Part shown: positions 19,501 to 27,119 of the stretch, piece after piece
How the letters are laid out: each line of letters begins with the position of its first letter
How positions within the stretch are numbered: the stretch's first letter is position 1
Made by a program: the position numbers and the translations under genes
From: Stephanodiscus triporus
Lineage: Eukaryota > Bacillariophyta > Thalassiosirophyceae > Thalassiosirales > Thalassiosiraceae
Direction: 5' to 3'
Length of the DNA: 37,066 nt
Assembly (NCBI GenBank): GCA_036939755.1
Contig: JALLAZ010000013.1
Location: 1 to 37,066, forward strand
Notes under the pieces: model-generated
Databases searched by the model: none
Told to the model about the DNA's origin: nothing
The model's input: the letters and a program-made list of their open reading frames with translations, nothing else

Positions 19501-20727
19501 AGAGATGCATACAAAATGGTCATCCGTCCCATCGAGAAAATGAAAAATACTGTGCAGCAGCTGTCAGAAAATCCATGGCTTCACCTGGAGAAAACAATGT
19601 ATCGTGGCAGTAACGAGTCAAATGAGACAGATGTACTGGAACAAGCAATAACAAAAATGGGTTCCCTACTCCAAATTGGCTTCGGCTCTGCAGGAGCAGA
19701 GATAATTGGAAAAAATCTTAGCGACCTTGGTGAGCTTAACCCAATGATTCCGGGTGTCCGAGTTAATGCGATTTTTGGCTTTTGCCAAATCCGCAATTTC
19801 ACCCTTGCAATCGAGGAACTCCAGCAAGACGCTGTGATCTTTGTGAATAAGATTGCTGAGATCATGCACAGTAATGTTGTCAAATCAGGAGGCGATCCCA
19901 ACAAGAACTTTGGAGATGCCTTCTTTCTTGTTTGGAGGTTGAAGAGCGGCAAAAATACGCATAGCAGCGGTGACCTGCAAAAGGAACTATTTGACTCGTC
20001 ACTTACTTGCATGCAAAAGGTGATCAAAGAACTCCTCCAAGCTGGAAGTCTTGCGTCATTCCTAAAAGATGACACGAGCAATATGAGCTCTGCGCGGGCA
20101 TCGAGTTTTGAAACCTCCAATGTTGCTGTGGGTGTCGGTCTTCATAAAGGATGGGCGATCGAAGGCGCCATTGGATCAAAAGTGAAGATCGATGCATCGT
20201 ACCTGTCCCCCCATGTAAACCTCGCCTCCCAAATCGAATCGGCCACCATAAAGTACAATGTCTCATTGCTCATGTCCGAAGCCTTCTTTGGTGGGTTATC
20301 TGGATCTATTCAGTCAACTTGCCGTCGATGTGATAGAGTGAGTTTCGAAGGCAGCACCGATCTGATGGTGATCTACCACCAAGATATAGAACCACTATCG
20401 ACACTGCAAGCGCCCCCTCAAAACCACAGCACATTGCTAAAGATTACGCAGTGGGACGAGGAGACAAATGTGAATTACAGAGGGTTGATCAAAAATGCAC
20501 AATCCAAACTACAGTCCAACTCTGAGCTTGCGCAGAGAGATGTTTTTGATTTATTGTTCAATTCGTATGTTGACAAAGACTGGAAAATATGCAAAATACT
20601 TTGTCACTTATGGATAGAAAATTTTCCTGGCGATGTCATCGTCAATGGGTTGGCAGAACGGCTCTCCCTTCAGGACTTTCAATGTCCAGAAATGTGGCCT
20701 GGCTTTCACTCGTTTAAAGAGAAGTGA
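16549..20727 (+). CDS. GAF - cyclic-nucleotide phosphodiesterase - voltage-sensor-like - class III cyclase fusion
   Basis: Uninterrupted 1392-residue ORF. Residues ~45-205 form a GAF domain, a small-molecule sensor. Residues ~330-570 form a class I PDE catalytic domain with metal ligands H339 (HNxxH), H375-D376 (HDLGHD) and D481 (HISDVSNP) and the nucleotide-pocket Q532 (LQLAF), all intact. Residues ~694-822 contain four hydrophobic segments ending in an S4-like helix with Arg/Lys about every third residue (GILRLTRLVRMFKFAK). Two more membrane helices (~860 and ~970) flank a ~90-residue presumably extracellular segment. Residues ~1067-1255 are a class III nucleotide cyclase domain (FGFCQIRNFT, FGDAFF, VNLASQIESATIKYNV). 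Its first metal Asp is Gln1080 and the transition-state Arg is Gln1228, while D1123 remains, so cyclase activity is doubtful. Bifunctional cyclase/PDE proteins are known in diatoms, including one linked to sexual signalling. Inference: a membrane cAMP/cGMP hydrolase tuned by voltage and ligands. The start at 16549 follows stops in frame. Confidence 0.9.
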   Translation: MPNAPISPLPLSRSANDNEIAQISRKRTSFFETGKPTPICRLDLDKFNQAIAPDFASGFEESEDCFTQITTKAALLLGAEKCFIFIKDINEKQVYTFLKDAVGNKVQATKSIDRGITGSILTEPSGFNESNIGQRKQWSYGLDELPNFVTTCYLAWPIWDFVACKSIGVVEFRNKLNGSPEFSAADSQIARIIALQLGHAIIHYKQQKLIAGRTEAINQAFDENFDQGETIELSSSAEDVSGTQSLIASGNKCPRRPYNLSNKPSPFVVRRTSVGVGDKAWDYDVFLKSEEELLMHAIDIFDEQGLFSRFSISITTFVNFINEIRRGYDSNAPYHNIYHAFDVMHVCYLLLTKCGADEYLESLHVLSILVAALAHDLGHDGYNNSFHQNTCSDLALTYNGISTLENYSASYLFRILRKQECNIFARLNNEEMTKMRTRLIDMILDTDAKNHFMLMKRFKHCLEMKKLSRGLLSSMILHISDVSNPVRPGTVSRKWAYAVQAEFFRQGDKEKELNMTRSPFMDRNFENLPRLQLAFIDAVVQPVFGLFADFLPLVERHCIRPLQLNRAFWQNMLHRNCTKVEDVVSFLSIHKTEDSIVGPHDDINRDKDSVTSDDAVKAAPIPGIPADATQGTSPDFRKMSVISLNLETEKVIDPEIGIKFDVNKSSTSLVYNSSRGACHKLHSRMKGLLESPAFQALTYFCTIHALFAFDLNLALGNKNADIVMDYATLIAFLVFVVELLLSLACIPGYIQFFFWLDSIATISIFFEIGFVMQSESSLLIASQLNLAKAGRAAKAGARVGRFAGILRLTRLVRMFKFAKLTLGRAMNKTKQEEELHGDELEKDLHSSMSIIGRKMTESITKKVIIVVVLMLIMFSATEVDYTPDARQIQLDSIAEFPGSSVLLDSLFESHDNIIAFSAVGYDFVDQERLDNLRDVEVLAITSTFDDSVSARFDISDDTASQAWYSLFKTTFVSLLLATMGLLFSRDAYKMVIRPIEKMKNTVQQLSENPWLHLEKTMYRGSNESNETDVLEQAITKMGSLLQIGFGSAGAEIIGKNLSDLGELNPMIPGVRVNAIFGFCQIRNFTLAIEELQQDAVIFVNKIAEIMHSNVVKSGGDPNKNFGDAFFLVWRLKSGKNTHSSGDLQKELFDSSLTCMQKVIKELLQAGSLASFLKDDTSNMSSARASSFETSNVAVGVGLHKGWAIEGAIGSKVKIDASYLSPHVNLASQIESATIKYNVSLLMSEAFFGGLSGSIQSTCRRCDRVSFEGSTDLMVIYHQDIEPLSTLQAPPQNHSTLLKITQWDEETNVNYRGLIKNAQSKLQSNSELAQRDVFDLLFNSYVDKDWKICKILCHLWIENFPGDVIVNGLAERLSLQDFQCPEMWPGFHSFKEK

Positions 20728-20957
20728 TCCGTTGTGCTTTCCCACCCTATGGATTGAAGAAGTCATGTAGTTCATTGTTGATGGTTGTCTCGAGCCATCC
20801 TGACTCCAACTTGTGCGACCGAACGTCATCAAGGATTTGATCACTTAATGTATAATAAAAGAACGTGAAGACGAATATAGTTGAATGGTTATGGAAACGC
20901 TTCATCTTAGATGACATTTTATGAAATAGAATTATAAATTCAGTAAATTTCAGTTGT
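20728..20957. other. Convergent intergenic spacer
   Basis: 230 bp AT-rich gap between the PDE-cyclase gene (+) and CFAP20 (-). No feature seen. Confidence 0.45.
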
Positions 20958-21798
20958 TCAAGAAGATACAGCAACGTCACCGTGAGGAGAATCCAAGGAT
21001 TTTTCGGTATTATCATGCTCTGTCAGAACGTCATTAGTTTCACCCATCTCATTCGCATCAGAGACTAGGACTTCCGCGGTTTCTTCCAATGGATGGGTGG
21101 TATCATCCACGGCCACAACAACTTTGTCACCACGCGGTGCGGATGCTGTTGGAATAAACAATTTGAACTCTGGAGGCAATTCTTCCTCAGAGTAAAGCCT
21201 AAACGAGAAAATCACACGATAAGGGCAGAGGTTATTGGTACGGGTTGGTGGAAACGCGAATTAGTTACACAGGGCAAAACGCGACGTACCTATCTGAGAA
21301 ATAGATTCTTCGGATACGACAATTGGCATGAATCTGAACCCGAACGGTCTCAACATAGTTCGTCCCATATGCCCTGCGAGTGAAATCTGACAAATTAAAC
21401 TGAATTTGGTTCCAACCTTCGTCCAAACGCATTGGCATGGTACAAATGAATGGCTTCACTCGCGTTGTGGACTGATAATTTGAAGCTCGAAACCTCCTCT
21501 TTACACCTTTATCATCGAGAACTTGTACCTCGAACGTGAAATACTTGTTGAGATTCTTGATGATCATCACAAGGAAAGGAAGCTTGATACCCAGGGTCTG
21601 TTTCGAATCCGCGGGACAAACAACGTAGCTTGTAGAAACATTAGTACCCATGATTTCTAACACCGAGCTTTGGATATCTTTGTCTGTTATCCTTTTGATG
21701 TGACCATTCTTGACTTTGGAATCCCAAATCTGAAGAGGTTTCGATCCGATGGAGTATAGAATGGACAGAAATCCGCTTTGGAAGGTGTTTCGGAACAT
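20958..21798 (-). CDS. CFAP20: CFAP20/Bug22 cilium- and flagellum-associated protein, two exons
   Basis: One of the best conserved proteins of cilia: CFAP20 is an inner-junction protein of axonemal doublet microtubules and affects ciliary stability and motility. Exon 1 (21798-21290) begins [19 protein letters not shown] and runs through [30 protein letters not shown] and [10 protein letters not shown], nearly identical to animal and plant orthologues. The 91-nt intron (21289-21199, GTACGT...GTTTAG) joins AG|G to continue [17 protein letters not shown]. The first ~190 residues are the complete family domain. A further ~55-residue acidic Val-, Asp- and Thr-rich tail, ending at the TGA at 20960-20958, is extra compared with the usual ~193-residue protein, for 249 in total. 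In a diatom this fits retention of flagellate sperm, a centric-diatom trait, although CFAP20 is also present in some lineages without flagella. The call is essentially certain. Confidence 0.97.
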
Positions 21799-22440
21799 GC
21801 TCCGATGTTATTGATTCAACGTTGTCTCTCGTCTTCCGAGACCTTCCGTCTTGTGTTTTTGGAGTGTGCGTTGGTGATGGGAAGACGTTTCATCTTCGGT
21901 TTTTAATATAAACAGATCCCTGCGGTTGATGCGCCCCCCCCATTCGCGCACCCACCATCTTCATCTCCTCTCCTCTGGGCACATTCACAAGTTAGTGCAC
22001 CCCTCATGGCTGCACGTTGTGTGGCTAGCACCATGACGGACACAAACTCCTTCTTTTTGGAAAAAGATTGGTTCGTCTCACGTGGCTGCATAGTTTAGTT
22101 TTACACTATGCCTTCGCAGAATCGTCCATGTTGCTTGGTGCGTCCCTCATGGCTGAGTTTCTCTCTTTCCGGCCTGCATTCATGTGTTACGGATGGTTAC
22201 TCAATACCACCATTTATAATGGAATCATCCAGCCGGTCAACACCTTTCATGGAAACGTGCAACATAGGCTAGTCACTGCTACTGGCCATCCTCGTCTTCG
22301 GTAATAAATACCATACAAACGTCTCGACAAGAGATAGCAAGTAAAATTGTTTCTAGAGGCGATTATTTTTTGATTCAGATACTGGGGTACGTCCAAAAAG
22401 ATCCTACTTAAGTTTCAAGGCACTCCATCTAGCACAGCAT
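21799..22440. promoter_or_regulatory. Intergenic region upstream of CFAP20, downstream of the carbonic anhydrase
   Basis: 642 bp between two minus-strand genes, so it must contain the carbonic anhydrase 3' UTR and the CFAP20 promoter. It contains short open frames without coding character and a C-run at 21933-21940. No recognisable element or RNA gene. Confidence 0.4.
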
Positions 22441-24943
22441 TCACGCCACCACGACCTCCTTGGCAGGCGCGGGCTTGGGGGAGGGTCCCAAGAACGCCTC
22501 GGGCATCACTGACGAGTGGTGGTGAGAAATCTTCCACTCTCCATCCTCCCAAACGTAGACGAAGGAATATCTACCCTTGACCTTATCACCGGTGGCTCCC
22601 ATCGTGAACTCATAAATTCCAGCGTCTTGACACCAATTATGGCCGATGGTAACGTAGCTGTGAACATCGGTTTATCAACGAAGAGAAGCTTACTCAGTAT
22701 CACATATCAAAACGAACAAAACAAAACACACATAATGTATGAAGCATCATAATCACAACGCTGGATAACTATGACTTACCTTTCCAAGATTTCGCCTTGT
22801 GGTCTGTGTAAGTCGATTGTCGCAGCACGAATGAGACAAACAAGAGATGGATCAGAACACATTGCATGTACATCAACAAACCAGATCGAACTCATCAGGG
22901 TCTCTGCCTTCATTGATGCACAAACAACCAAACTCACTTTTTCTTCAAGAATCCGACGAAGTAATCTTTGATCAGGCGGTAATCCGTCCTAGGGACATCA
23001 GACACGGTAGGAAGGAGCACGGGCTTCGAGGAGTAACGTTTCGCCACCGCATCAGGATCCTCGGTAGCCAATGCCGAGTTCCAGAGATAGAACAGATTCT
23101 TAACCTCCTCCTCGGTAATAGGCTTGGACGTACCCTCCGGCATAACTGAGGAGTGATGTTGGGAAATCTTCCACTCTCCATCCTCAAAGACATACACGAA
23201 GGTGTACCGGCCCTTGACCTTGGCACCAGTGGCACCCATGGTAAATTCGTAGATGCCAGCGTCTTGAGCCCAATTGGTACCAATGATGATGTTTCCACTC
23301 TCAATCTTGAAAGGTACATACGATTAACACGGTCAGCATAGATCTTGTGGTGGATAAAAAATGAAGACTACTCATAGTCAGTCACAGAGCAACACACTCA
23401 CCACGCCCTGGGGTTCCAACTTCAGGAACTGAGTAAAGTAGTCCACGATGCCGGGGTAGTCTGTCCTGGGCACATCACTCACGGTCGGCAAGAGAACACC
23501 AGCCTTGGAATACCTCTTGGCGACCTTGCGAGGATCCTTGGTTGCCAACGCGTCGTTCCACAGCTTGAATAGTCCTCGGACCTCCTTCTCGGTAATGGGC
23601 TCCGCAACAACGATTCCCTCGGGCATGACGGAGGAATGATGGTGGTTGATCTTCCACTCTTCGTCCTCCCATACGTAAACGAAGGAGTAGCGTCCTTTGA
23701 CCTTTTTACCAGTTGCGCCCATGGTGAACTCATAGATACCAACGTCTTGGCACCAGTTATGCCCAATGGTGACGTGAGAATCCAAAATCTCTCCCTGTGC
23801 TGTGAATGGGAGGATGAACAGTATCACAGTGAATATTTCACACAATCATACAGCGTTTGTGACCTAGAGTATATAGTTTCACTCACGTTTCAACTTCAGA
23901 AAGTTTGAAAAGTAGTCCTCGATACTCGCGAAGTCAGTCCGAGGCGTATTAGAAACAGTGGGAAGCAGCACGCCCTTCTTGGCATAGCGCGATGCAACCT
24001 TCTTCGGATCCAAAGTGCTCAGCGCAGTGTTCCAAAGGCTGAACAAACCACGAACCTCGTCTTCCGTGATGGATTTGCCCATCGCGATCTCCTCGGGCAT
24101 CACGGAGGAGTGATGGTGCTGAATCTTCCACTGCCCATTCTCTTGCACGTAGTTGTACGTATAGCGTGCCTTCACCTTGTCGCAAGTGGCACCCATGGTA
24201 AACTCGTAGATACCTGCATCCTATGAAAGACACGTGGCGATTGAGGTCAGATTCAGCTGAGCTCTTACCAGCGAATAGACGACGAATATAACATAGCCTT
24301 ACCGACGCCCAGCCATCGCCAATGTGGATATCACCCTTCAATATTTTGCCTTATATAATAAAGCAGAGAATGTAACATGACGCCAGAACGATAACATGAA
24401 TATGACAGCATTTAACAAAAGTTTGAATGTATGACACATATGGGACTTGCCTTGAGGCTTCTTTTTGAGGAAGGCGTCGAAGTAGTCCTTCACGGAATCA
24501 AAGTCAGTGCGAGGCGTATCGCTCACGGTGGGCAGCAACACGGGCCTCTTGATGTAACGATCTGCCACTATGCGAGAGTCACCGGTGGCGAGAGCCGAGT
24601 TCCATAGCTCGAAGAGAGCGCGTACCTCCTTTTCGGTGATGGTGCTCTTGGTCGTCACGTCCGATTTAACGGCTTTGATTTCTTCTCCTTGGGTCGTCAC
24701 GTCCGATTTGACGGCTTTGATCTCTACTCCTTGCTTCTTTGGTTTCTTGGTGGCAATATTAGGTTTTCCCGCTGAGACTGCTAGGCTGCGAAGGTCGTTA
24801 TTCAAGCTAGTAGAGAGCACACGATGAGAATGATTAGAAGCCGCCCCCTCGCGACCACGGGAGCGGATCATCGCGGGTGCAAATGCCATTGAGTGGGAGA
24901 TCTGCAGCGCGCAGACGGCGGCAAGGGCAGAGGAGAATTTCAT
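22441..24943 (-). CDS. LCIP63: Iota-class carbonic anhydrase, four tandem CaMKII-association-type domains (LCIP63-like), seven exons
   Basis: Exons 24943-24451, 24349-24303, 24220-23887, 23799-23402, 23305-22938, 22803-22780 (24 nt) and 22657-22441 join in frame to 626 residues. The leader has a hydrophobic signal ending SHSMA-FAP, a diatom plastid pre-sequence. Four ~130-residue NTF2-like repeats follow, each with T(E/K)xEVRxLFxLWNxAL, LLPTVSxxPRTD, GIYEFTMGAT and (H/Q)HHSSVMPE. This four-fold architecture is that of LCIP63 from Thalassiosira pseudonana, the founding iota carbonic anhydrase, plastid-located, induced by low CO2 and reported to work with Mn2+ rather than Zn2+. Known role: CO2/bicarbonate interconversion in the CO2-concentrating mechanism. 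Repeat 3 has Gln for the first His of HHHSS. Intron 1 uses a GC donor (AAG|GCAAGT). A 42-bp duplication lies between the leader and repeat 1. TGACGT-type elements lie upstream. Identification is from motif memory and architecture, with high confidence. Confidence 0.93.
22780..22803 (-). other. 24-nt microexon of the iota carbonic anhydrase
   Basis: Flanked by ACACAG| upstream and |GTAAGT downstream on the minus strand. It supplies K-PQGEILE-S, restoring the PQGEIL linker present in the other repeats and keeping the frame between exons 5 and 7. Without it the repeat-4 linker is missing. Confidence 0.85.
24651..24734 (-). repeat. 42-bp tandem duplication in the leader of the iota carbonic anhydrase
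   Basis: GTCGTCACGTCCGATTT recurs at 24651 and 24693 with the flanking GGCTTTGAT. In protein it duplicates a 14-residue unit containing EIKAVKSDVTT, just before the first catalytic repeat. Frame-neutral. Confidence 0.85.
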
Positions 24944-25047
24944 GTTTGTTATGTTAGGCGTCGGGAGGAGACCTTAGTGGGGGGAGAAGAGGAAAATGAA
25001 AAATGAGGAGTGTTGTGCTCTTTTCAGTGACGGTTCGCTGACGATAT

Positions 25048-25065
25048 TCGACGTCGATATGACGT
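25048..25065 (-). promoter_or_regulatory. Proximal CRE-like cluster of the carbonic anhydrase promoter
   Basis: Perfect 10-bp palindrome TCGACGTCGA (25048-25057) directly followed by TGACGT (25060-25065), about 105-122 bp upstream of the carbonic anhydrase ATG. TGACGT is the CCRE1 core of diatom CO2/cAMP-responsive elements and a bZIP half-site. Assignment is by sequence match only. Confidence 0.5.
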
Positions 25066-25152
25066 AAGTAAGTGAACATGTTGTGTTCCCTCTATTTTTC
25101 ACACGTAAGTAGGTTAAGTGAGAAATACCATATGGTGTACTCAATTCACCGA

Positions 25153-25195
25153 AATTCGACACGTCAGCATATTCTGAGAATTCGACACGTCAGCA
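25153..25195 (-). promoter_or_regulatory. Duplicated CRE-like element upstream of the carbonic anhydrase
   Basis: A 17-bp direct repeat AATTCGACACGTCAGCA occurs at 25153-25169 and 25179-25195, 26 bp apart. Each carries ACGTCA (25161-25166, 25187-25192), the reverse complement of TGACGT. They lie about 218-249 bp upstream of the ATG, so the promoter contains three such cores in total. Confidence 0.55.
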
Positions 25196-25997
25196 AAAAG
25201 ATATTGTATGGGAGTCCTCCCAAGGTGAAACATCCGACAAGCGCCGGTTCTCACAGACAACACTCTTACCACCAAGCCAACTTGTGTTCGCCATGCCTCG
25301 CGTCGTCCAGCCCGGCGGATTGTCGGGAAAAATGCGCGTGCATAACACCGCACATTGCAAGCTTGCCCTTCTTGCATCAGCGAAGCGTATCAGGGGGTGA
25401 CTCTGCGCAGGGCTGCCGAATGGTTCCCGACCGACTAGGCTTTTTAGGCTGAAAACGTCTAATTAGGCTTTGGGTTGCCATCACTTTTCGACCCATGGTC
25501 GAGCTCTTAAAATTAAGCCTCGATAACTATATTATGGGGAAAGGCTTTGACTCGCCGAAACNTGTTTTGAGTAGCTTTCACAGCGGAATTTAATATGATG
25601 GCAAAAGTCTCTCACCCGAGATATTGCAAAATTCTAAGACAAACTTGGAACGCACGTCTATTTTGGCACACAAACTTAGAATTTTGAGGACTGGCTATCT
25701 ACACACTCTATCTCTAGCACTTCAGCTGCTGCTGGTGTATGGTACCACCAATAATGGCTGCGCGTGTTATGGTAGAAATGGCTTGAAGGGTTAATGGTTA
25801 GGGTTAGAGGAACAGGTTTTCTTGTGGTTATGGTTGATGACTGACGCTCCATCACTCGGACTGTCGCAAGTGGTGTATGTAGATACGAAAATCCATTCGT
25901 GGAACATAATATATAGAGTATATTAGAGAGTGAAATCATTTTATTTTTGGCCGAAGTCGACGATCCTTTTGACATAATATATCACCCGTAAGAGATT

Positions 25998-26874
25998 ATG
26001 TCATTGGAACAAACAAGAGACTGCACCCCTATCATGTCTGGCGAGTGCTCTTCTTCATTGAATAGTCTCCCACCAGATGGAATCCCAGATGGCGATTCCC
26101 TTTCATTCGTTTATAGTGGGGACTTCTTCGATGAGGAGATACACCTGGAGGGAAAGGGTAAAGATGATTTTATGATGGATAACAACTACGGGGGTTTTTT
26201 ATCAGGTGAAAACACAGAAGTGAGTCTATGGGTGCAGAATCTTTTGAACATGTTTATGCGTCGGAGCTCAAAGGATTATCTAGCTTGAAATGGAATCCAT
26301 TCTTGATGTCCTTCTGGGAAAGGATGGGGAGGAACTCAGCGACGTTAAGACAGGAAATGGCAAACAGGCCAGTGACGACGTGGCAGAAGAAAACTACGCG
26401 GGACCAGGCGACGACGTTGTGCCTCCCCCCATTGCTTGCTGCAGCATATCGGCGAACGCAAAGAAGAAACGCTGCAGCCACGAGGGATGCACAAACTATG
26501 TCCAACAGGATGGAGTTTGCAAAAGGCACGGCGCTAAGGCGAAACGCTGCAGCCACGAGGGATGCACAAACTTTGCTGTTAAAGGAGGAGTTTGTCATAG
26601 GCATGGCGCGAACATGGTGAAGAAAAGCTGCAGCCACGAGGGGTGCACAAAGTTTGCCCTTAAGGGTGGGGTATGTGTCATGCATGGCGCGATCGTGAAA
26701 CGTTGTAGCCACCTTGGGTGCACAAACTTTGCCCAAAAGGGAGGAGTTTGTATCAGACATGGCGCAGTGATGAAACGCTGCAGTCACGAGGGATGCGCCA
26801 AATTGGCGGTTCGGGGAGGTGTTTGTGTCAGACATGGCGCAGTGGTGAAACGATGCATCGCACAAACTTGGTGA
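25998..26874 (+). CDS. CSHEGC-type tandem zinc-finger protein, two exons, truncated
   Basis: Exon 1 (25998-26219) encodes an acidic, Ser-rich region. A 64-nt intron (26220-26283, GTGAGT...ATCTAG) joins GENTE to LEMESILDVLLG in frame. Exon 2 then carries tandem ~25-residue fingers of the form CSHEGCTNxxxxGGVCxRHGA, five complete, starting at 26471, 26546, 26627, 26702 and 26777. This repeat is common in diatom genomes and resembles WRKY-like/FAR-type C-C-H-H zinc modules; DNA binding is plausible but unproven. The sixth finger is interrupted (KRCIAQTW then stop), so the protein ends at 270 residues while related coding sequence continues downstream in another frame. It could still be functional with five fingers, or be an early pseudogene. 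Confidence 0.75.
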
Positions 26875-27035
26875 AGAAACGCTGCAGCCACGAGGGGTGC
26901 AACAACTATGCCCAGAGTGAAGGACTGTGTATTAGGCATGGCGCAAATGTGGCGAAGAAACGCCGAAGCCACGTGGGGTGCGCCTAAAACGCCCGTATGG
27001 GAGGTGTTTGCGAAAGGCATGGCGGAATTGTGAAA
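26471..27035 (+). repeat. 75/81-bp tandem finger repeat array
   Basis: Finger units begin at 26471, 26546, 26627, 26702, 26777, 26852, 26881 and 26962 with spacings 75, 81, 75, 75, 75, 29 and 81 bp. Six of the seven spacings are multiples of three; the 29-bp unit is a broken copy. The GCTGCAGCCACGAGG core is nearly unchanged in most units, indicating recent expansion or homogenisation. Confidence 0.85.
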
Positions 27036-27119
27036 CATAAAAGGCGCATCGAGGCATGGCGCGGAGAGGAAATGTCGGAGGCATGGTGCCTGGACGCTCA
27101 AGGAAATAAATGTCTCTAA
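26852..27119 (+). pseudogene. Disabled 3' part of the zinc-finger gene
   Basis: Unit six is only 29 bp long, 52 bp short of an 81-bp unit or 46 short of a 75-bp unit, which shifts the frame by one. Downstream, fingers resume in a different frame (KKRCSHEGCNNYAQSEG). The eighth finger has its first Cys changed to Arg (KKRRSHVGC) and a TAA at 26985-26987 within the finger, after which the same frame continues with NARMGGVCERHGG and a tail to TAA at 27117-27119. Two independent lesions argue for real decay, not one sequencing error. Confidence 0.7.

Larger units (their letters stand above)
24944..25997. promoter_or_regulatory. Divergent intergenic region: carbonic anhydrase / zinc-finger gene
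   Basis: About 1.05 kb between two head-to-head genes. The carbonic-anhydrase-proximal 260 bp holds TGACGT-type elements (next entries). The middle is AT-rich with an undetermined base (N) at 25562. A short degenerate TTAGGG stretch lies at about 25786-25810. ATAATATATAGAGTATATT at 25909-25927 is TATA-like, ~70 bp before the zinc-finger ATG. No convincing gene was found. Confidence 0.5.

Noticed and set aside
16549..20727. Interpretation as a K+ or cation channel
   Set aside because: A voltage-sensor-like domain is present but there is no pore loop or selectivity filter; PDE and cyclase domains dominate.
23378..24341. Separate small genes for each carbonic anhydrase repeat
   Set aside because: The pieces join through consensus splice sites in frame, share one leader and match the known four-repeat protein.
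25786..25811. Telomere-like TTAGGG units
   Set aside because: Only two imperfect copies; too short to be an interstitial telomeric tract.
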